42,335 nt of DNA from Streptomyces torulosus (GCF_001419765.1 NZ_LIRK01000251.1:1-42335), one strand, 5' to 3'. Shown: positions 1-7,551, numbered from the stretch's first letter. Numbers and translations: made by a program. Notes: generated from the letters alone by a model not told the origin.

Positions 1-8
1 GCCTCGTC

Positions 9-121
9 GGCCGTCGCCCTCCGGCCGCCGCCTCGTCGGCCGTCGCCCTCCGGCCGTCGCCCTCTGGCCGTCGCCCTCTGGCCGTCGCCCTCCGGCCGTC
101 GCCCTCCGGCCCTCGCCCTCC
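9..121. repeat. 14-bp GC-rich tandem repeat array
   Basis: Seven copies of a 14-base unit GGCCGTCGCCCTCC, with C/T variation at position 14. One copy is at 9-22, a variant stretch follows, then six head-to-tail copies run from 38 to 121. The array starts at or before the left edge of the window, so its full length and whether it lies in a gene are unknown. No convincing coding frame runs through it. Confidence 0.8.
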
Positions 122-178
122 GGGGCCTTCGGCCGACAGTCGCCCCCGCCGTCCTCGGCCGACCGTCGCCCCGCTTGG

Positions 179-214
179 CCGGTCGACCCGCCGGTCGACC
201 CGCCGGTCGACCCG
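179..214. repeat. 12-bp tandem repeat, three copies
   Basis: Three perfect copies of CCGGTCGACCCG stand head to tail. Each contains the palindrome GTCGAC. The stretch 1-336 otherwise holds only GC-rich low-complexity DNA, and I see no supported gene in it. Confidence 0.8.
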
Positions 215-336
215 CGCACCGGACGCGCGCCCCACGGAGCAGCCTCCCGGCCACCGGGTCCCGCTCCCATCCCTGTGCGTCCTGTTCGTCCCATCCGGCG
301 TCGAGCCGCGGGGACGGGCCACTGACGGGACGCCAA

Positions 337-359
337 TTGTCAGTGGTGCCCGCTTTACT
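337..359 (+). promoter_or_regulatory. DNA-damage (RecA-NDp/PafBC-type) promoter, probably leaderless
   Basis: TTGTCAGTG at 337-345, eight bases, then TTTACT at 354-359. This matches the actinobacterial LexA-independent damage promoter TTGTCRGTG-N8-TAnnnT, except for T in place of A at the second base of the -10. Six bases separate the -10 from the ATG at 366, so transcription would start at or next to the start codon. The upstream element is also the right arm of a perfect 8-base inverted repeat (CCACTGAC at 319-326, GTCAGTGG at 339-346, 12-base spacer). The promoter family is established knowledge; its activity here is inferred. Confidence 0.6.
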
Positions 360-365
360 GGACGC

Positions 366-803
366 ATGAGCATCACGCGGCACCTCGCCCTCATCGAGAG
401 GCTGTGCTCCGCCGAGTTCCCCGCGGAGCCCGGCCGGTCGGACGCCGGCACGGGCGGTCCCGGCTACCACGTCGCCGAATTACAGACGAGCGCCGACTTC
501 TGGGAGGACGACGGCACCCGCCGGGAGGAGACCGAGGAGCAGTACGAGGCGGACCGGGACGCCCTGTCGGAGCGGCTCGCCGCGCGCTGGGGCGCACCGG
601 ACGTGATCAGCCTCTGGAGCGTTCAGGACCGTTCCATGGAGGGGGAGGACATACCGGAGCCGTGGGCGGTGCTCAGCTCGCACGTCCCCGATGTGCACCT
701 GTGGCAGGTGGACGGCCGCTGGGTCGCCCTCGGCGTCTCCCAGTGGGACAAGGAGCTGCCGTTCCAACTGGTCGCCCTGATAACGGAGATGGACCCGCCC
801 TGA
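366..803 (+). CDS. hypothetical protein, acidic, 145 aa
   Basis: I do not recognise a named domain. The product is 145 residues long and acidic, rich in Glu/Asp, with no signal peptide or membrane segment, so it is probably a soluble cytoplasmic protein. Its C-terminal half has alternating hydrophobic stretches (residues about 95-140, with the WAVLSSH and WVALGVSQW segments) that look like a beta-rich core. The first half contains a charged, probably helical stretch around residues 48-68. The ATG at 366 has no Shine-Dalgarno sequence, but it lies six bases behind a RecA-NDp-like promoter, so translation is probably leaderless. The gene is convergent with mug, a DNA-repair glycosylase; together with the promoter this suggests, but does not prove, a DNA-damage-responsive role. 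GC-biased third positions support it as a real gene. Confidence 0.7.
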   Translation: MSITRHLALIERLCSAEFPAEPGRSDAGTGGPGYHVAELQTSADFWEDDGTRREETEEQYEADRDALSERLAARWGAPDVISLWSVQDRSMEGEDIPEPWAVLSSHVPDVHLWQVDGRWVALGVSQWDKELPFQLVALITEMDPP

Positions 804-815
804 CCGAGCGGGTCC
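791..815. terminator. hairpin between convergent genes
   Basis: GGACCCGC at 791-798 pairs perfectly with GCGGGTCC at 808-815 across a nine-base loop that contains the TGA stop of the upstream gene. A second short dyad (GGGTCC, C, GGACCC) follows at 826-838. There is no T-run. A T-poor hairpin between convergent genes is a common terminator form in streptomycetes. Confidence 0.5.
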
Positions 816-870
816 CACGAGTGGCGGGTCCCGGACCCCACGACCGGCAGGCCACGCGGCCCTCCGCTCC

Positions 871-1416
871 TCAGTCCTCCGCCGCCACCCGCAGCCGGGC
901 GAACTCCTCGGCCATCGTCGCCGCCGTCCAATGCGCGTTCAGGCCGCTGGGGTTGGGCAGGGCCCACACCCGGGACGTGCCGATCGTCCGTTCCTGCGGG
1001 CCGACCACGGCCTTGCGGTCCCCGAATGCCGCCCGGTACGCGGTCACCCCGACCACCGCGAGCCACCGTGGCCGCAGCCGCTCCACCTTCGCGGTGAGCA
1101 GACGGCCGCCCTCGACGTACTCCTCCGCCGTCAGCTCGTCGGCACGCGCCGTCGCCCGGGCGACCACGTTGGTGATGCCGAGCCCGTACGACGGCAACTC
1201 GCCCTGCTCGGACGGCTTCAACAGCCGCGGCGTGAAACCGGACAGGTGCAGGACCGGCCAGAAACGATTGCCGGGCCGGGCGAAGTGATGGCCGGTAGCG
1301 GCCGTCATCAGACCCGGGTTGATGCCGCAGAACAGCACCCGGAGGCCGTCCGCGACCACGTCCGGCACCAGCCGGTCGCGGGCGGCCTCCAGCTCCTGCG
1401 GGGTGAACCGCGTCAG
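871..1416 (-). CDS. mug: G/U mismatch-specific uracil-DNA glycosylase (Mug family)
   Basis: Removes uracil (and related lesions) opposite guanine in double-stranded DNA, starting base-excision repair. Family marks visible in the product are GINPG (the GINPGL motif containing the catalytic Asn), a GNRFW segment just after it, and the NPSGLNAH motif near the C-terminus that inserts into the minor groove. Homologues begin with a helical segment resembling FTPEELEAARDR. That segment is present here, but only if translation starts at the CTG at 1416, sixteen codons upstream of the first GTG (1368). The CTG overlaps the purB stop as CTGA and has GGGAG seven bases before it, suggesting translational coupling to purB. 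The full form would be 181 aa, the GTG form 165 aa. The family call is firm; the start is an inference. Confidence 0.88.
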   Translation of the reverse strand: MTRFTPQELEAARDRLVPDVVADGLRVLFCGINPGLMTAATGHHFARPGNRFWPVLHLSGFTPRLLKPSEQGELPSYGLGITNVVARATARADELTAEEYVEGGRLLTAKVERLRPRWLAVVGVTAYRAAFGDRKAVVGPQERTIGTSRVWALPNPSGLNAHWTAATMAEEFARLRVAAED

Positions 1417-2855
1417 AGGATCGCTCCCGGCGTGTAACCGGCCGCCTCCGGACGCTGCTTGACGATCTCCTCGACCCGGCCGACGACGACGGCGACCTGG
1501 TCGGCCGCGGCGCCCGTGAAGGACAGCTTGTCCGCCATCAGCGCGTCGAGCTGCGCCCGGTCCAGCGGGATGCGCTCGTCCGCCGCCAGCTTGTCGAGCA
1601 GTTCGTTGCGCTCGGCGCCCTGCTCGCGCATCGCGAGGGCCGAGGCGACGGCGTTCTCCTTGATCGCCTCATGGGCGACCTCGCGGCCGACGCCCGCGCG
1701 CACCGCGCCCATCAGCACCTTCGTCGTCGCGAGGAACGGCAGATAGCGGTCCAGCTCCCGCGCTACGACGGCCGGGAAGGCGCCGAACTCGTCGAGCACC
1801 GTCAGGAACGTCTCCAGCAGGCCGTCCAGCGCGAAGAACGCGTCCGGCAGCGCGACCCGGCGCACCACCGAGCAGGACACGTCGCCCTCGTTCCACTGGT
1901 CGCCCGCCAGCTCGCCGGTCATCGACGCGTAACCGCGCAGGATGACCATGAGGCCGTTGACGCGCTCGCAGGAGCGGGTGTTCATCTTGTGCGGCATTGC
2001 CGAGGAGCCGACCTGGCCCGGCTTGAAGCCCTCGGTGACCAGCTCGTGCCCGGCCATCAGCCGGATCGTCTTCGCCAGCGACGACGGGGCCGAGGCCAGC
2101 TGCACCAGCGCCGTCACGACCTCGTAGTCCAGCGAGCGGGGGTACACCTGGCCGACGGAGGTGAAGGCCTGGGAGAAGCCCAGGTGCCCGGCGATCCGGT
2201 CCTCCAGCTCGGCCAGCTTCGCGGCGTCCCCGCCCAGCAGGTCCAGCATGTCCTGCGCGGTGCCCACGGGGCCCTTGATGCCGCGCAGCGGGTAGCGGCC
2301 GAGCAGCTCCTCGACCCGGCCGTACGCCACGAGAAGCTCGTCGGTGGCGGTCGCGAAACGCTTGCCGAGGGTGGTGGCCTGCGCGGCCACGTTGTGCGAA
2401 CGGCCGGCCATGACCAGCTCGCCGTACTCGCCGGCCAGCTTGCCGAGGCGGGCGAGGACCGCCACTGTACGGTCGCGCATCAGCTCCAGCGAGAGCCGGA
2501 TCTGGAGCTGCTCGACGTTCTCGGTGAGGTCGCGGGAGGTCATGCCCTTGTGGACGTGCTCGTGCCCGGCGAGGTCGTTGAACTCCTCGATCCGCGCCTT
2601 CACGTCGTGCCGCGTGACCTTCTCACGCTCGGCGATGGAGGCCAGGTCGACCGTGTCGAGGACCCGCTCGTAGTCGGCGAGCGCCTCGTCCGGCACCTCG
2701 ATGCCGAGGTCCTTCTGGGCCCGCAGCACGGCCAGCCAGAGCTGCCGCTCCAGCCTCACCTTCTGCTCGGGCGACCAGAGCGTGGCGAGCTCGGTGGAGG
2801 CGTAACGTCCGGCGAGGACGTTCGGGATGCGGGGCTTGGCTGGCGCAGAAGTCAC
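1413..2855 (-). CDS. purB: adenylosuccinate lyase
   Basis: Acts twice in purine synthesis: it splits SAICAR to AICAR and adenylosuccinate to AMP, releasing fumarate each time. The 480-residue product carries the fumarase/aspartase superfamily signature GSSAMPHKMN around residue 265-275, the TSRDLTENVEQ segment near residue 95, and the HNVAAQATTLGKR segment near residue 150 that contributes a catalytic His. The reading frame is open to 2966, but homology begins right after the GTG at 2855. That start has no Shine-Dalgarno sequence, and TAGAAT (a good -10) ends eight bases before it, so the message is probably leaderless or nearly so. It is followed by mug with overlapping stop and start, forming a two-gene unit. 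Adenylosuccinate lyase is a soluble cytoplasmic homotetramer. Confidence 0.95.
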   Translation of the reverse strand: MTSAPAKPRIPNVLAGRYASTELATLWSPEQKVRLERQLWLAVLRAQKDLGIEVPDEALADYERVLDTVDLASIAEREKVTRHDVKARIEEFNDLAGHEHVHKGMTSRDLTENVEQLQIRLSLELMRDRTVAVLARLGKLAGEYGELVMAGRSHNVAAQATTLGKRFATATDELLVAYGRVEELLGRYPLRGIKGPVGTAQDMLDLLGGDAAKLAELEDRIAGHLGFSQAFTSVGQVYPRSLDYEVVTALVQLASAPSSLAKTIRLMAGHELVTEGFKPGQVGSSAMPHKMNTRSCERVNGLMVILRGYASMTGELAGDQWNEGDVSCSVVRRVALPDAFFALDGLLETFLTVLDEFGAFPAVVARELDRYLPFLATTKVLMGAVRAGVGREVAHEAIKENAVASALAMREQGAERNELLDKLAADERIPLDRAQLDALMADKLSFTGAAADQVAVVVGRVEEIVKQRPEAAGYTPGAIL

Positions 2856-2863
2856 GTGTACGG

Positions 2864-2869
2864 ATTCTA
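2864..2869 (-). promoter_or_regulatory. -10 element of purB
   Basis: TAGAAT on the minus strand fits the actinobacterial -10 consensus TANNNT. It ends eight bases before the purB GTG, giving a leader of zero to two bases. No convincing -35 is seen at normal spacing. Promoter activity is inferred from position and the absence of a ribosome binding site. The remainder of 2870-3017 shows nothing else I can support. Confidence 0.45.
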
Positions 2870-3017
2870 CTGGCGATTCATGCAGGTGAGCGCCGCGGGC
2901 CTTCTCGTCGGAACCTACGAGAGCCCGGTCACAGCCCCGCGCGGGTGGGAGCGCCCCGCCCGGCACGGGCGCGAAGGACGGTTTCAGCGCTGGTCGGCAC
3001 GGGCCGGGAGGGCGGCC

Positions 3018-3356
3018 TCAGCCCTTGTCGGCGAGTTCCGCCAGGACGTCCCCGTGGCACAGTTCCGGCGCGCACCAGCAGGCCAGCGTCTTGCCGCGCA
3101 GCTCCGGGACCAGCTCCAGCAGCTCGGGCCGGGCCGACAGGTACTCCCGGTACCTCGCCATCACCTCGGCCCGGGTCCCGTCCCGCTTCTTCTTGTCCGT
3201 GTCGGGCTGGAACGGGTTGTACAGCGGGTGCTGCGGCAGGTCCCAGTGGCCCATGGTCCAGCGGCGGCCGATGTACACGACGTCGTCGGGGGCATGCTCC
3301 AGCCGCGGCCCGAAGTCCTGGATGCGGCCCTTCAGGTTGATCACGGTCGTGGTCAC
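3018..3356 (-). CDS. DUF4326 domain protein
   Basis: A 112-residue protein of the DUF4326 family, whose biochemical function is not established. The family pattern is clear: a VYIGRRW segment near residue 27, NPF near residue 47, a helical R-A-x-M-x-x-Y-x-x-YL stretch, and the C-terminal block LRGKTLACWCAPELCHGDVL. That block has two Cys and a His (CWCAPELCH), a likely metal-binding or active-site cluster. The start is the GTG at 3356, with GGAGGGAG spaced suitably upstream. It stands alone, leftward, with 45 bases to the next gene, and may be transcribed with the SGNH hydrolase upstream of it. There is no signal peptide. Confidence 0.85.
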   Translation of the reverse strand: MTTTVINLKGRIQDFGPRLEHAPDDVVYIGRRWTMGHWDLPQHPLYNPFQPDTDKKKRDGTRAEVMARYREYLSARPELLELVPELRGKTLACWCAPELCHGDVLAELADKG

Positions 3357-3401
3357 ATGCGGCTCCCTCCGGTCCGGACCCTCTTCGGAACCCTGTCGAC
3401 T

Positions 3402-4208
3402 CTAGGTTGCCGGTCCCTCGTACGGCAGCAACTCGGGGCGCTTCGCCGGCAGCCCGTCGCCCGACGAGCGGCCCGTCAGCCGGCGTCCGATCCACGGCAC
3501 CAGGTACTGCCGGGCGAACCGCGCGTGGGCCATCTGGCGGGCGACCCAGGCGGGCGGCGGCGACGCGGCCATCGGCGTACGCCACTCGGCGTCCTCCGCC
3601 GGATGGCCGAGGGCCTGCCACACGGCCTCGGCGACCCGGCGGTGCCCCTCGGCGGTCAGGTGCAGCCGGTCCACGTCCCACATCCGCGGGTCGGACAGCG
3701 AGGGCGCGCCGTACAGGTCGACGACGAGCGCGCCGTGCCGGGCGGCCAGGTCGTCGACGCAGGCGAACAACTCCTCCATGCGCGGCCGGAACCGCTCCAG
3801 CACCGGGCCCTGGCGGCCGGGGCTGCGCATCAGGACCAGCTGCTTGCAGGCGGGCGCGAGACGCTCCACTGCCTCCTGAAGCAGCCCGCGCACCCGGCCC
3901 ATGTCGCACTTCGGGCGCAGGGTGTCGTTCAGCCCGCCGACCAGCGTGATCACATCCGCGCCCATGGCGGCCGCCACGTCGACCTGCTCGTCGACGATCT
4001 GTCCGATGAGCTTGCCGCGGACCGCGAGGTTGGCGTACCGGAAGCCGGGCGACCGCGCGGCCATCCGGCTCGCGAGGAGGTCCGCCCAGCCGCGGTAGGA
4101 ACCGTCGGGCAGCCGGTCCGACATGCCCTCGGTGAAGGAGTCGCCGACCGCGACGAGGCTGGAGTACGGGGGAAAGGTGTCGTGGGTGTGTGTGGCGTTC
4201 GTCTGCAT
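3402..4208 (-). CDS. SGNH/GDSL-type hydrolase
   Basis: A serine esterase/lipase-like hydrolase of the SGNH superfamily; the natural substrate cannot be read from sequence. The four conserved blocks are visible in order: VAVGDSFTEG near the N-terminus (nucleophile Ser), the Gly block (NLAVRG), TLVGGLND (Asn of block III), and DRLHLTAEGH (the DxxH with catalytic Asp and His). The product is 268 aa. The C-terminal 70 residues, with WVARQMAHARFARQYLVPWI, extend past the catalytic fold and are amphipathic and basic. No signal peptide is seen, so it is probably cytoplasmic. The ATG at 4208 is preferred because TAGCAT (4224-4219) sits ten bases before it; the frame stays open to a GTG at 4253. Confidence 0.85.
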   Translation of the reverse strand: MQTNATHTHDTFPPYSSLVAVGDSFTEGMSDRLPDGSYRGWADLLASRMAARSPGFRYANLAVRGKLIGQIVDEQVDVAAAMGADVITLVGGLNDTLRPKCDMGRVRGLLQEAVERLAPACKQLVLMRSPGRQGPVLERFRPRMEELFACVDDLAARHGALVVDLYGAPSLSDPRMWDVDRLHLTAEGHRRVAEAVWQALGHPAEDAEWRTPMAASPPPAWVARQMAHARFARQYLVPWIGRRLTGRSSGDGLPAKRPELLPYEGPAT

Positions 4209-4218
4209 GGCGTACCCG

Positions 4219-4224
4219 ATGCTA
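4219..4224 (-). promoter_or_regulatory. -10 element of the SGNH hydrolase gene
   Basis: TAGCAT on the minus strand is a consensus-like -10. Ten bases separate it from the ATG at 4208, implying a leader of about three bases and no Shine-Dalgarno sequence. No good -35 is seen. Confidence 0.4.
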
Positions 4225-4266
4225 TCGCCTTCACATACCCACCGGTCGGTCACCCTCTCCCGCAGC

Positions 4267-4358
4267 GGTGTCAGGCCGTGGGCCGCGCCCGTGCCAGGCC
4301 GCGGGCCGCTCCGGTGTCCAGGCTGCGCGCCGCTCCGTTGTCAGGCCGCGGGCTGTCC
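4267..4358. repeat. degenerate 23-bp tandem repeat, four copies
   Basis: Four diverged copies of a 22-24 base unit resembling GGTGTCAGGCCGCGGGCCGC lie end to end at 4267-4289, 4290-4312, 4313-4336 and 4337-4358. The last copy reaches into the 3' end of the CBS-domain gene and supplies its last codons and its TGA stop. The unit contains TGTCAGGCCGCGGGC-type GC palindromes. Confidence 0.65.
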
Positions 4359-5357
4359 GAACAGCTCCCGCAGGACGTCCTCCATGGTCACGATCCCGCC
4401 GAGCCGTCCGTCCGCGCCCAGCACGGCCGCCAGGTGCGTCCGGCTGCGGCGCATCGCGGTGAGCACGTCGTCGAGGGGCGTCGTCTCCCGGACGCGGGCG
4501 ATGGACCGCATGTCCCGGATCGTGAACGGCACCTCGCGCGGGGCCGCGTCGAGCGCGTCCTTCACATGGAGGTAGCCCACGATCCGGCGCCCCTCGTCCA
4601 CCACGGGGAAGCGGGAGAACCCGGACTCCGCGGACAGCCGCTCCAGCTCCTCCGGGGTGACGCCCACGCGCGCGTAGACGACGCGTTCCAGTGGGAGCAC
4701 GACGTCCCGGACGGGCCTGCGGCCAAGTTCGAGCGCGTCGTGCAGCCGCTCCCGGGCGCGGTCGTCGAGCAGGCCGGCCTCGGTGGAGTCCCGGACCAGC
4801 CGGGCCAGCTCCGTGTCCGAGAAGGTCGCCGCCACCTCGTCCTTCGTCTCGATGCGCATCAGCTTCAGGAGCGCGTTCGCGAAGGCGTTGACCGTGAAGA
4901 TCACCGGCCTCAGCGCCCGTGACAGGGTCACCAGCGGCGGACCGAGCAGCAGGGCGGAGCGCACCGGCTCCGCCAGCGCGATGTTCTTCGGCACCATCTC
5001 GCCGAGCAGCATGTGCAGATAGGTGGCGAGGGCCAGCGCGATCACGAACGAGATGAGGTGCCCCGCGCCCTCCGGCACGCCCACCGCGTGGAACACCGGC
5101 TCCAGCAGATGCTCGATCGCGGGCTCCGCGACCACACCGAGGACCAGGGTGCACAGGGTGATGCCGAGCTGCGCGGCCGCCATCAGCGCCGAGACGTGCC
5201 GCAGCCCCCACAGCACACTGCGGGCCCGGCGGTCACCCTGTTCGGCGTACGGTTCGATCTGGCTGCGGCGGACCGAGATCAGCGCGAACTCGGCGCCGAC
5301 GAAGAAGGCGTTGACGACCAGGGTCGCGAAGCCGATCAGCAGCTGGACGGCGGTCAT
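4341..5357 (-). CDS. CNNM/CBS-domain membrane protein (HlyC/CorC family), second of a pair
   Basis: An integral membrane protein of the CNNM family, linked in other organisms to Mg2+/Co2+ efflux; the older 'hemolysin' name does not imply haemolysis. The 338-residue product has an N-terminal CNNM domain with hydrophobic helices at about residues 1-25, 60-80 and 100-120 and the VGAEFALISVRR and LGEMVPKNIAL motifs. Two CBS repeats follow (about 200-330), ending in VTMEDVLRELFG. It lacks the C-terminal CorC/HlyC domain present in its upstream partner. The start ATG overlaps the stop of the upstream gene by four bases (ATGA) and has GAGGAGGAG before it, so the two are translationally coupled. They may act as a heteromeric transporter; that is inference. 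Confidence 0.88.
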   Translation of the reverse strand: MTAVQLLIGFATLVVNAFFVGAEFALISVRRSQIEPYAEQGDRRARSVLWGLRHVSALMAAAQLGITLCTLVLGVVAEPAIEHLLEPVFHAVGVPEGAGHLISFVIALALATYLHMLLGEMVPKNIALAEPVRSALLLGPPLVTLSRALRPVIFTVNAFANALLKLMRIETKDEVAATFSDTELARLVRDSTEAGLLDDRARERLHDALELGRRPVRDVVLPLERVVYARVGVTPEELERLSAESGFSRFPVVDEGRRIVGYLHVKDALDAAPREVPFTIRDMRSIARVRETTPLDDVLTAMRRSRTHLAAVLGADGRLGGIVTMEDVLRELFGQPAA

Positions 5358-6691
5358 CGCGTCTCCTCCTCGTGCTCGTCGCCGGCGTCGACCGGTGCGT
5401 GCAGCAGCACCCGGGCGGCCCGCCGACCGGAGGCGTCCACGACGTCGAGCCGCCAGCGGGCGACCTCGACGGTGTCGCCGACTGCCGGGATACGGCCCAG
5501 CTCGGTGGCGACGAGGCCCGCGAGCGTCTCGTACGGCCCCTCCGGCACCCGCAGGCCGACGCGGGCGAGCTGGTCGGTGCGGGCGGCGCCGTCGGCCGAG
5601 TACAGCTCACGGCCGTCCTCATCGGTGCCGACGGGGGCCAGGTCGGGTGTCTCGTGCGGGTCGTGCTCGTCGCGGACCTCGCCGACGACCTCCTCGACGA
5701 TGTCCTCCAGCGTCACCACGCCCGCGGTGCCGCCGTACTCGTCGATCACGACGGCCATCGTGCGCTTGCCGGAGAGCCGGTCGAGGACCCGGTCGACGGT
5801 CAGAGACTCGGGGACGAGCAGCGGCTCGCGCAGCAGCTCCGCCACGGAGGTGCGCAGCCGGCGCTCGGCGGGCACGGCGAGGACGTCCTTGATGTGCACG
5901 GTGCCGACCACCGAGTCGAGGCTGCCCCGGTAGACGGGGAAGCGGGACAGACCGGTCGCCCGGGTGGCGTTCGCCACGTCCTCGCAGGTCGCCTGGGCGT
6001 CGAGGGCGATGACCTGCACGCGCGGCGTCATCACGTTCTCCGCGGTCAGGTCGGCCAGGTTCAGTGTCCGCACGAACAGTTCGGCGGTGTCCGGCTCCAG
6101 CGCGCCCTCCTTCGCGGAGTGCCGGGCGAGGGCCGCCAGCTCCTGGGGGCCGCGCGCGGAGGCCAGCTCCTCGGCGGGCTCGATCCCGAACAGGCGGACG
6201 AGACGGTTGGCGGTGTTGTTGAGGTGGGTGATGAAGGGACGGAACGCCGCGCTGAACCAGCGCTGCGGGTTCGCGACCTTTTTCGCCACCGACAACGGCG
6301 AGGAGATCGCCCAGTTCTTCGGCACCAGCTCGCCCACGACCATCAGCACGATCGTGGACAGGGCCGTACCGATCACCAGGGCGACGGAACTCGACGCCGA
6401 GGCGGGCACGCCCAGCGCCTCCAGCGGGCCCGCTATGAGCTTGGCGATGGACGGCTCGGCGAGCATGCCGACGACCAGATTGGTGACGGTGATGCCGAGC
6501 TGCGCGCCGGACAGCTGGAACGTCAGGTTCCGTACGGCCTTGAGGGCGCCTGCGGCACCCCGCTCGCCGCGCTCCACGGCCCGCTCCAGCCGGCCGCGCT
6601 CGACGGTGGTCAGCGAGAACTCGGCGGCCACGAACGCGCCGCAGACCAGCGACAGCAGTACCGCCACCAGGAGGAGGAGCACTTCGGTCAT
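5354..6691 (-). CDS. CNNM/CBS/CorC membrane protein (HlyC/CorC family)
   Basis: The longer member of the CNNM pair, 445 residues. Domain order: a CNNM transmembrane domain (about 1-190) with the VAAEFSLTTVERGR and VGELVPKNWAI motifs and four hydrophobic segments; a CBS pair (about 205-330) with VMTPRVQV and SRFPVYRG; EYGGTAGVVTLEDIVEEVVG closing the second CBS; and a C-terminal CorC/HlyC domain (about 350-430), a ligand-binding module found in cation-efflux proteins. CBS pairs usually bind adenosine nucleotides. Metal transport is known for some family members only, so the substrate is unknown here. GGGGGTGA lies upstream of the ATG. It is the first gene of a two-gene operon. Confidence 0.9.
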   Translation of the reverse strand: MTEVLLLLVAVLLSLVCGAFVAAEFSLTTVERGRLERAVERGERGAAGALKAVRNLTFQLSGAQLGITVTNLVVGMLAEPSIAKLIAGPLEALGVPASASSSVALVIGTALSTIVLMVVGELVPKNWAISSPLSVAKKVANPQRWFSAAFRPFITHLNNTANRLVRLFGIEPAEELASARGPQELAALARHSAKEGALEPDTAELFVRTLNLADLTAENVMTPRVQVIALDAQATCEDVANATRATGLSRFPVYRGSLDSVVGTVHIKDVLAVPAERRLRTSVAELLREPLLVPESLTVDRVLDRLSGKRTMAVVIDEYGGTAGVVTLEDIVEEVVGEVRDEHDPHETPDLAPVGTDEDGRELYSADGAARTDQLARVGLRVPEGPYETLAGLVATELGRIPAVGDTVEVARWRLDVVDASGRRAARVLLHAPVDAGDEHEEETR

Positions 6692-7064
6692 CAGGTCACC
6701 CCCGTCCCATGATCCGGCAGGGGTGGGATGATCGCGCGATGTCGTGCACCGGCTCGGGCGCGACGGGCGCCGGGCCGGCTACTGGGAGGCTCGCCCATGG
6801 GCGGACGCTCACGACCTTTCCGTAGATGTTCACTGATCCACCCATGGTAAAGGGTCGGCAAAGTGGTGTTCGTCGTCGCCGTCCCGGTTGCGTCGGCCTC
6901 CTCGGCCCGAGCGGCTGTTCACCCACCGCCCCCGATTCTCCTGAGCAGGTACCCAGGCGATCGCCGCGCATGAGCCGCCGACGGCACCGGCGCGCATCCC
7001 CGCTCCGTACGCACCGCCGCGCGGCGCCCGGTGCTACGGGAGGGAGCTGCACGGGCGTCCGGGG
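6692..7064. other. intergenic stretch without a supported gene
   Basis: This 373-base region lies 5' to the CNNM pair and 3' to the GNAT gene. It has a relatively A/T-rich patch around 6820-6870, which is unusual for this window and a plausible place for the CNNM promoter, but I could not assign -35/-10 boxes. A 49-codon minus-strand frame starting at 6843 has no ribosome binding site, no recognisable similarity and poor coding signal. Confidence 0.5.
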
Positions 7065-7484
7065 CTACAGGGGCTTGACCCAGCGCCGCCAGTGGTCCTC
7101 GCGGTGGTAGCCGGTGGCGGCCCAGGTGTGGTGGGCCTGTTCGTTGGCCTCCAGGACCATGGCGTCCACGCGCCGCCCGCCGAGGGCGACGAACCGCTGT
7201 TCCACCGCTTCCAGCAGCGCGGTGGCGATGCCCTGCCGACGGCGGTCCGGGTGCACCGCCAGCCGGTAGGCCGAGCACCGCCAACCGTCGAAGCCGGCGA
7301 TGACGGTTCCCACGAGGACGCCGTCGCGCTCCGCGAGGATCAGCGCCTCGGGGTCCCGGGCGAGGAGCCGGGCCACTCCGTCGTGGTCGTCGCTGATGCT
7401 CGTTCCTTCCGCGGCGTCGCGCCAGAACCGCAGCACGGTGTCGATGTCCGAGGGGGCGGCGCAGCGGATTCGAAGATCACTCAT
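7065..7484 (-). CDS. GNAT-family N-acetyltransferase
   Basis: A 139-residue acyltransferase of the GNAT fold, transferring an acetyl group from acetyl-CoA to an amine; the acceptor is not predictable. The acetyl-CoA pyrophosphate-binding loop is visible as VHPDRRRQGIATALL at about residues 77-91 (R/Q-x-x-G-x-A type), preceded by the strand GTVIAGFDGWRCSAYRLAV. The C-terminal A-x-x-x-W-x-x-x-GY segment (HHTWAATGYHRED) is the usual motif B. The ATG at 7484 is chosen over the upstream TTG at 7496 because the domain starts immediately after it. It lies 67 bases behind the HPF-like gene on the same strand and may be its operon partner. Confidence 0.85.
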   Translation of the reverse strand: MSDLRIRCAAPSDIDTVLRFWRDAAEGTSISDDHDGVARLLARDPEALILAERDGVLVGTVIAGFDGWRCSAYRLAVHPDRRRQGIATALLEAVEQRFVALGGRRVDAMVLEANEQAHHTWAATGYHREDHWRRWVKPL

Positions 7485-7551
7485 GGGACGAGCCAAGCAG
7501 AGCGCTCACCTGTCCGGCGAACGGATTTCCGCCCCCGCGTTCCTCGTGGGC

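Noticed and set aside
175-369. 64-codon plus-strand frame at the left edge
   Set aside because: Made of the 12-base repeat and Arg/Pro/Ser-rich codons, no ribosome binding site, and it covers the promoter of the next gene.
2856-2966. Upstream extension of purB to the ATG-type start at 2966
   Set aside because: The added 37 residues do not match the family, and a -10 element lies inside the segment.
1671-4922. Open plus-strand frame of over 1000 codons
   Set aside because: Antisense to purB, DUF4326, SGNH hydrolase and CNNM genes; long antisense frames are expected at this G+C and the translation is low-complexity Arg/Gly/His.
6696-6843. Small minus-strand frame beginning MGGSVNIYGKVV
   Set aside because: No ribosome binding site, no recognisable family and no conserved neighbour context; kept only as intergenic.
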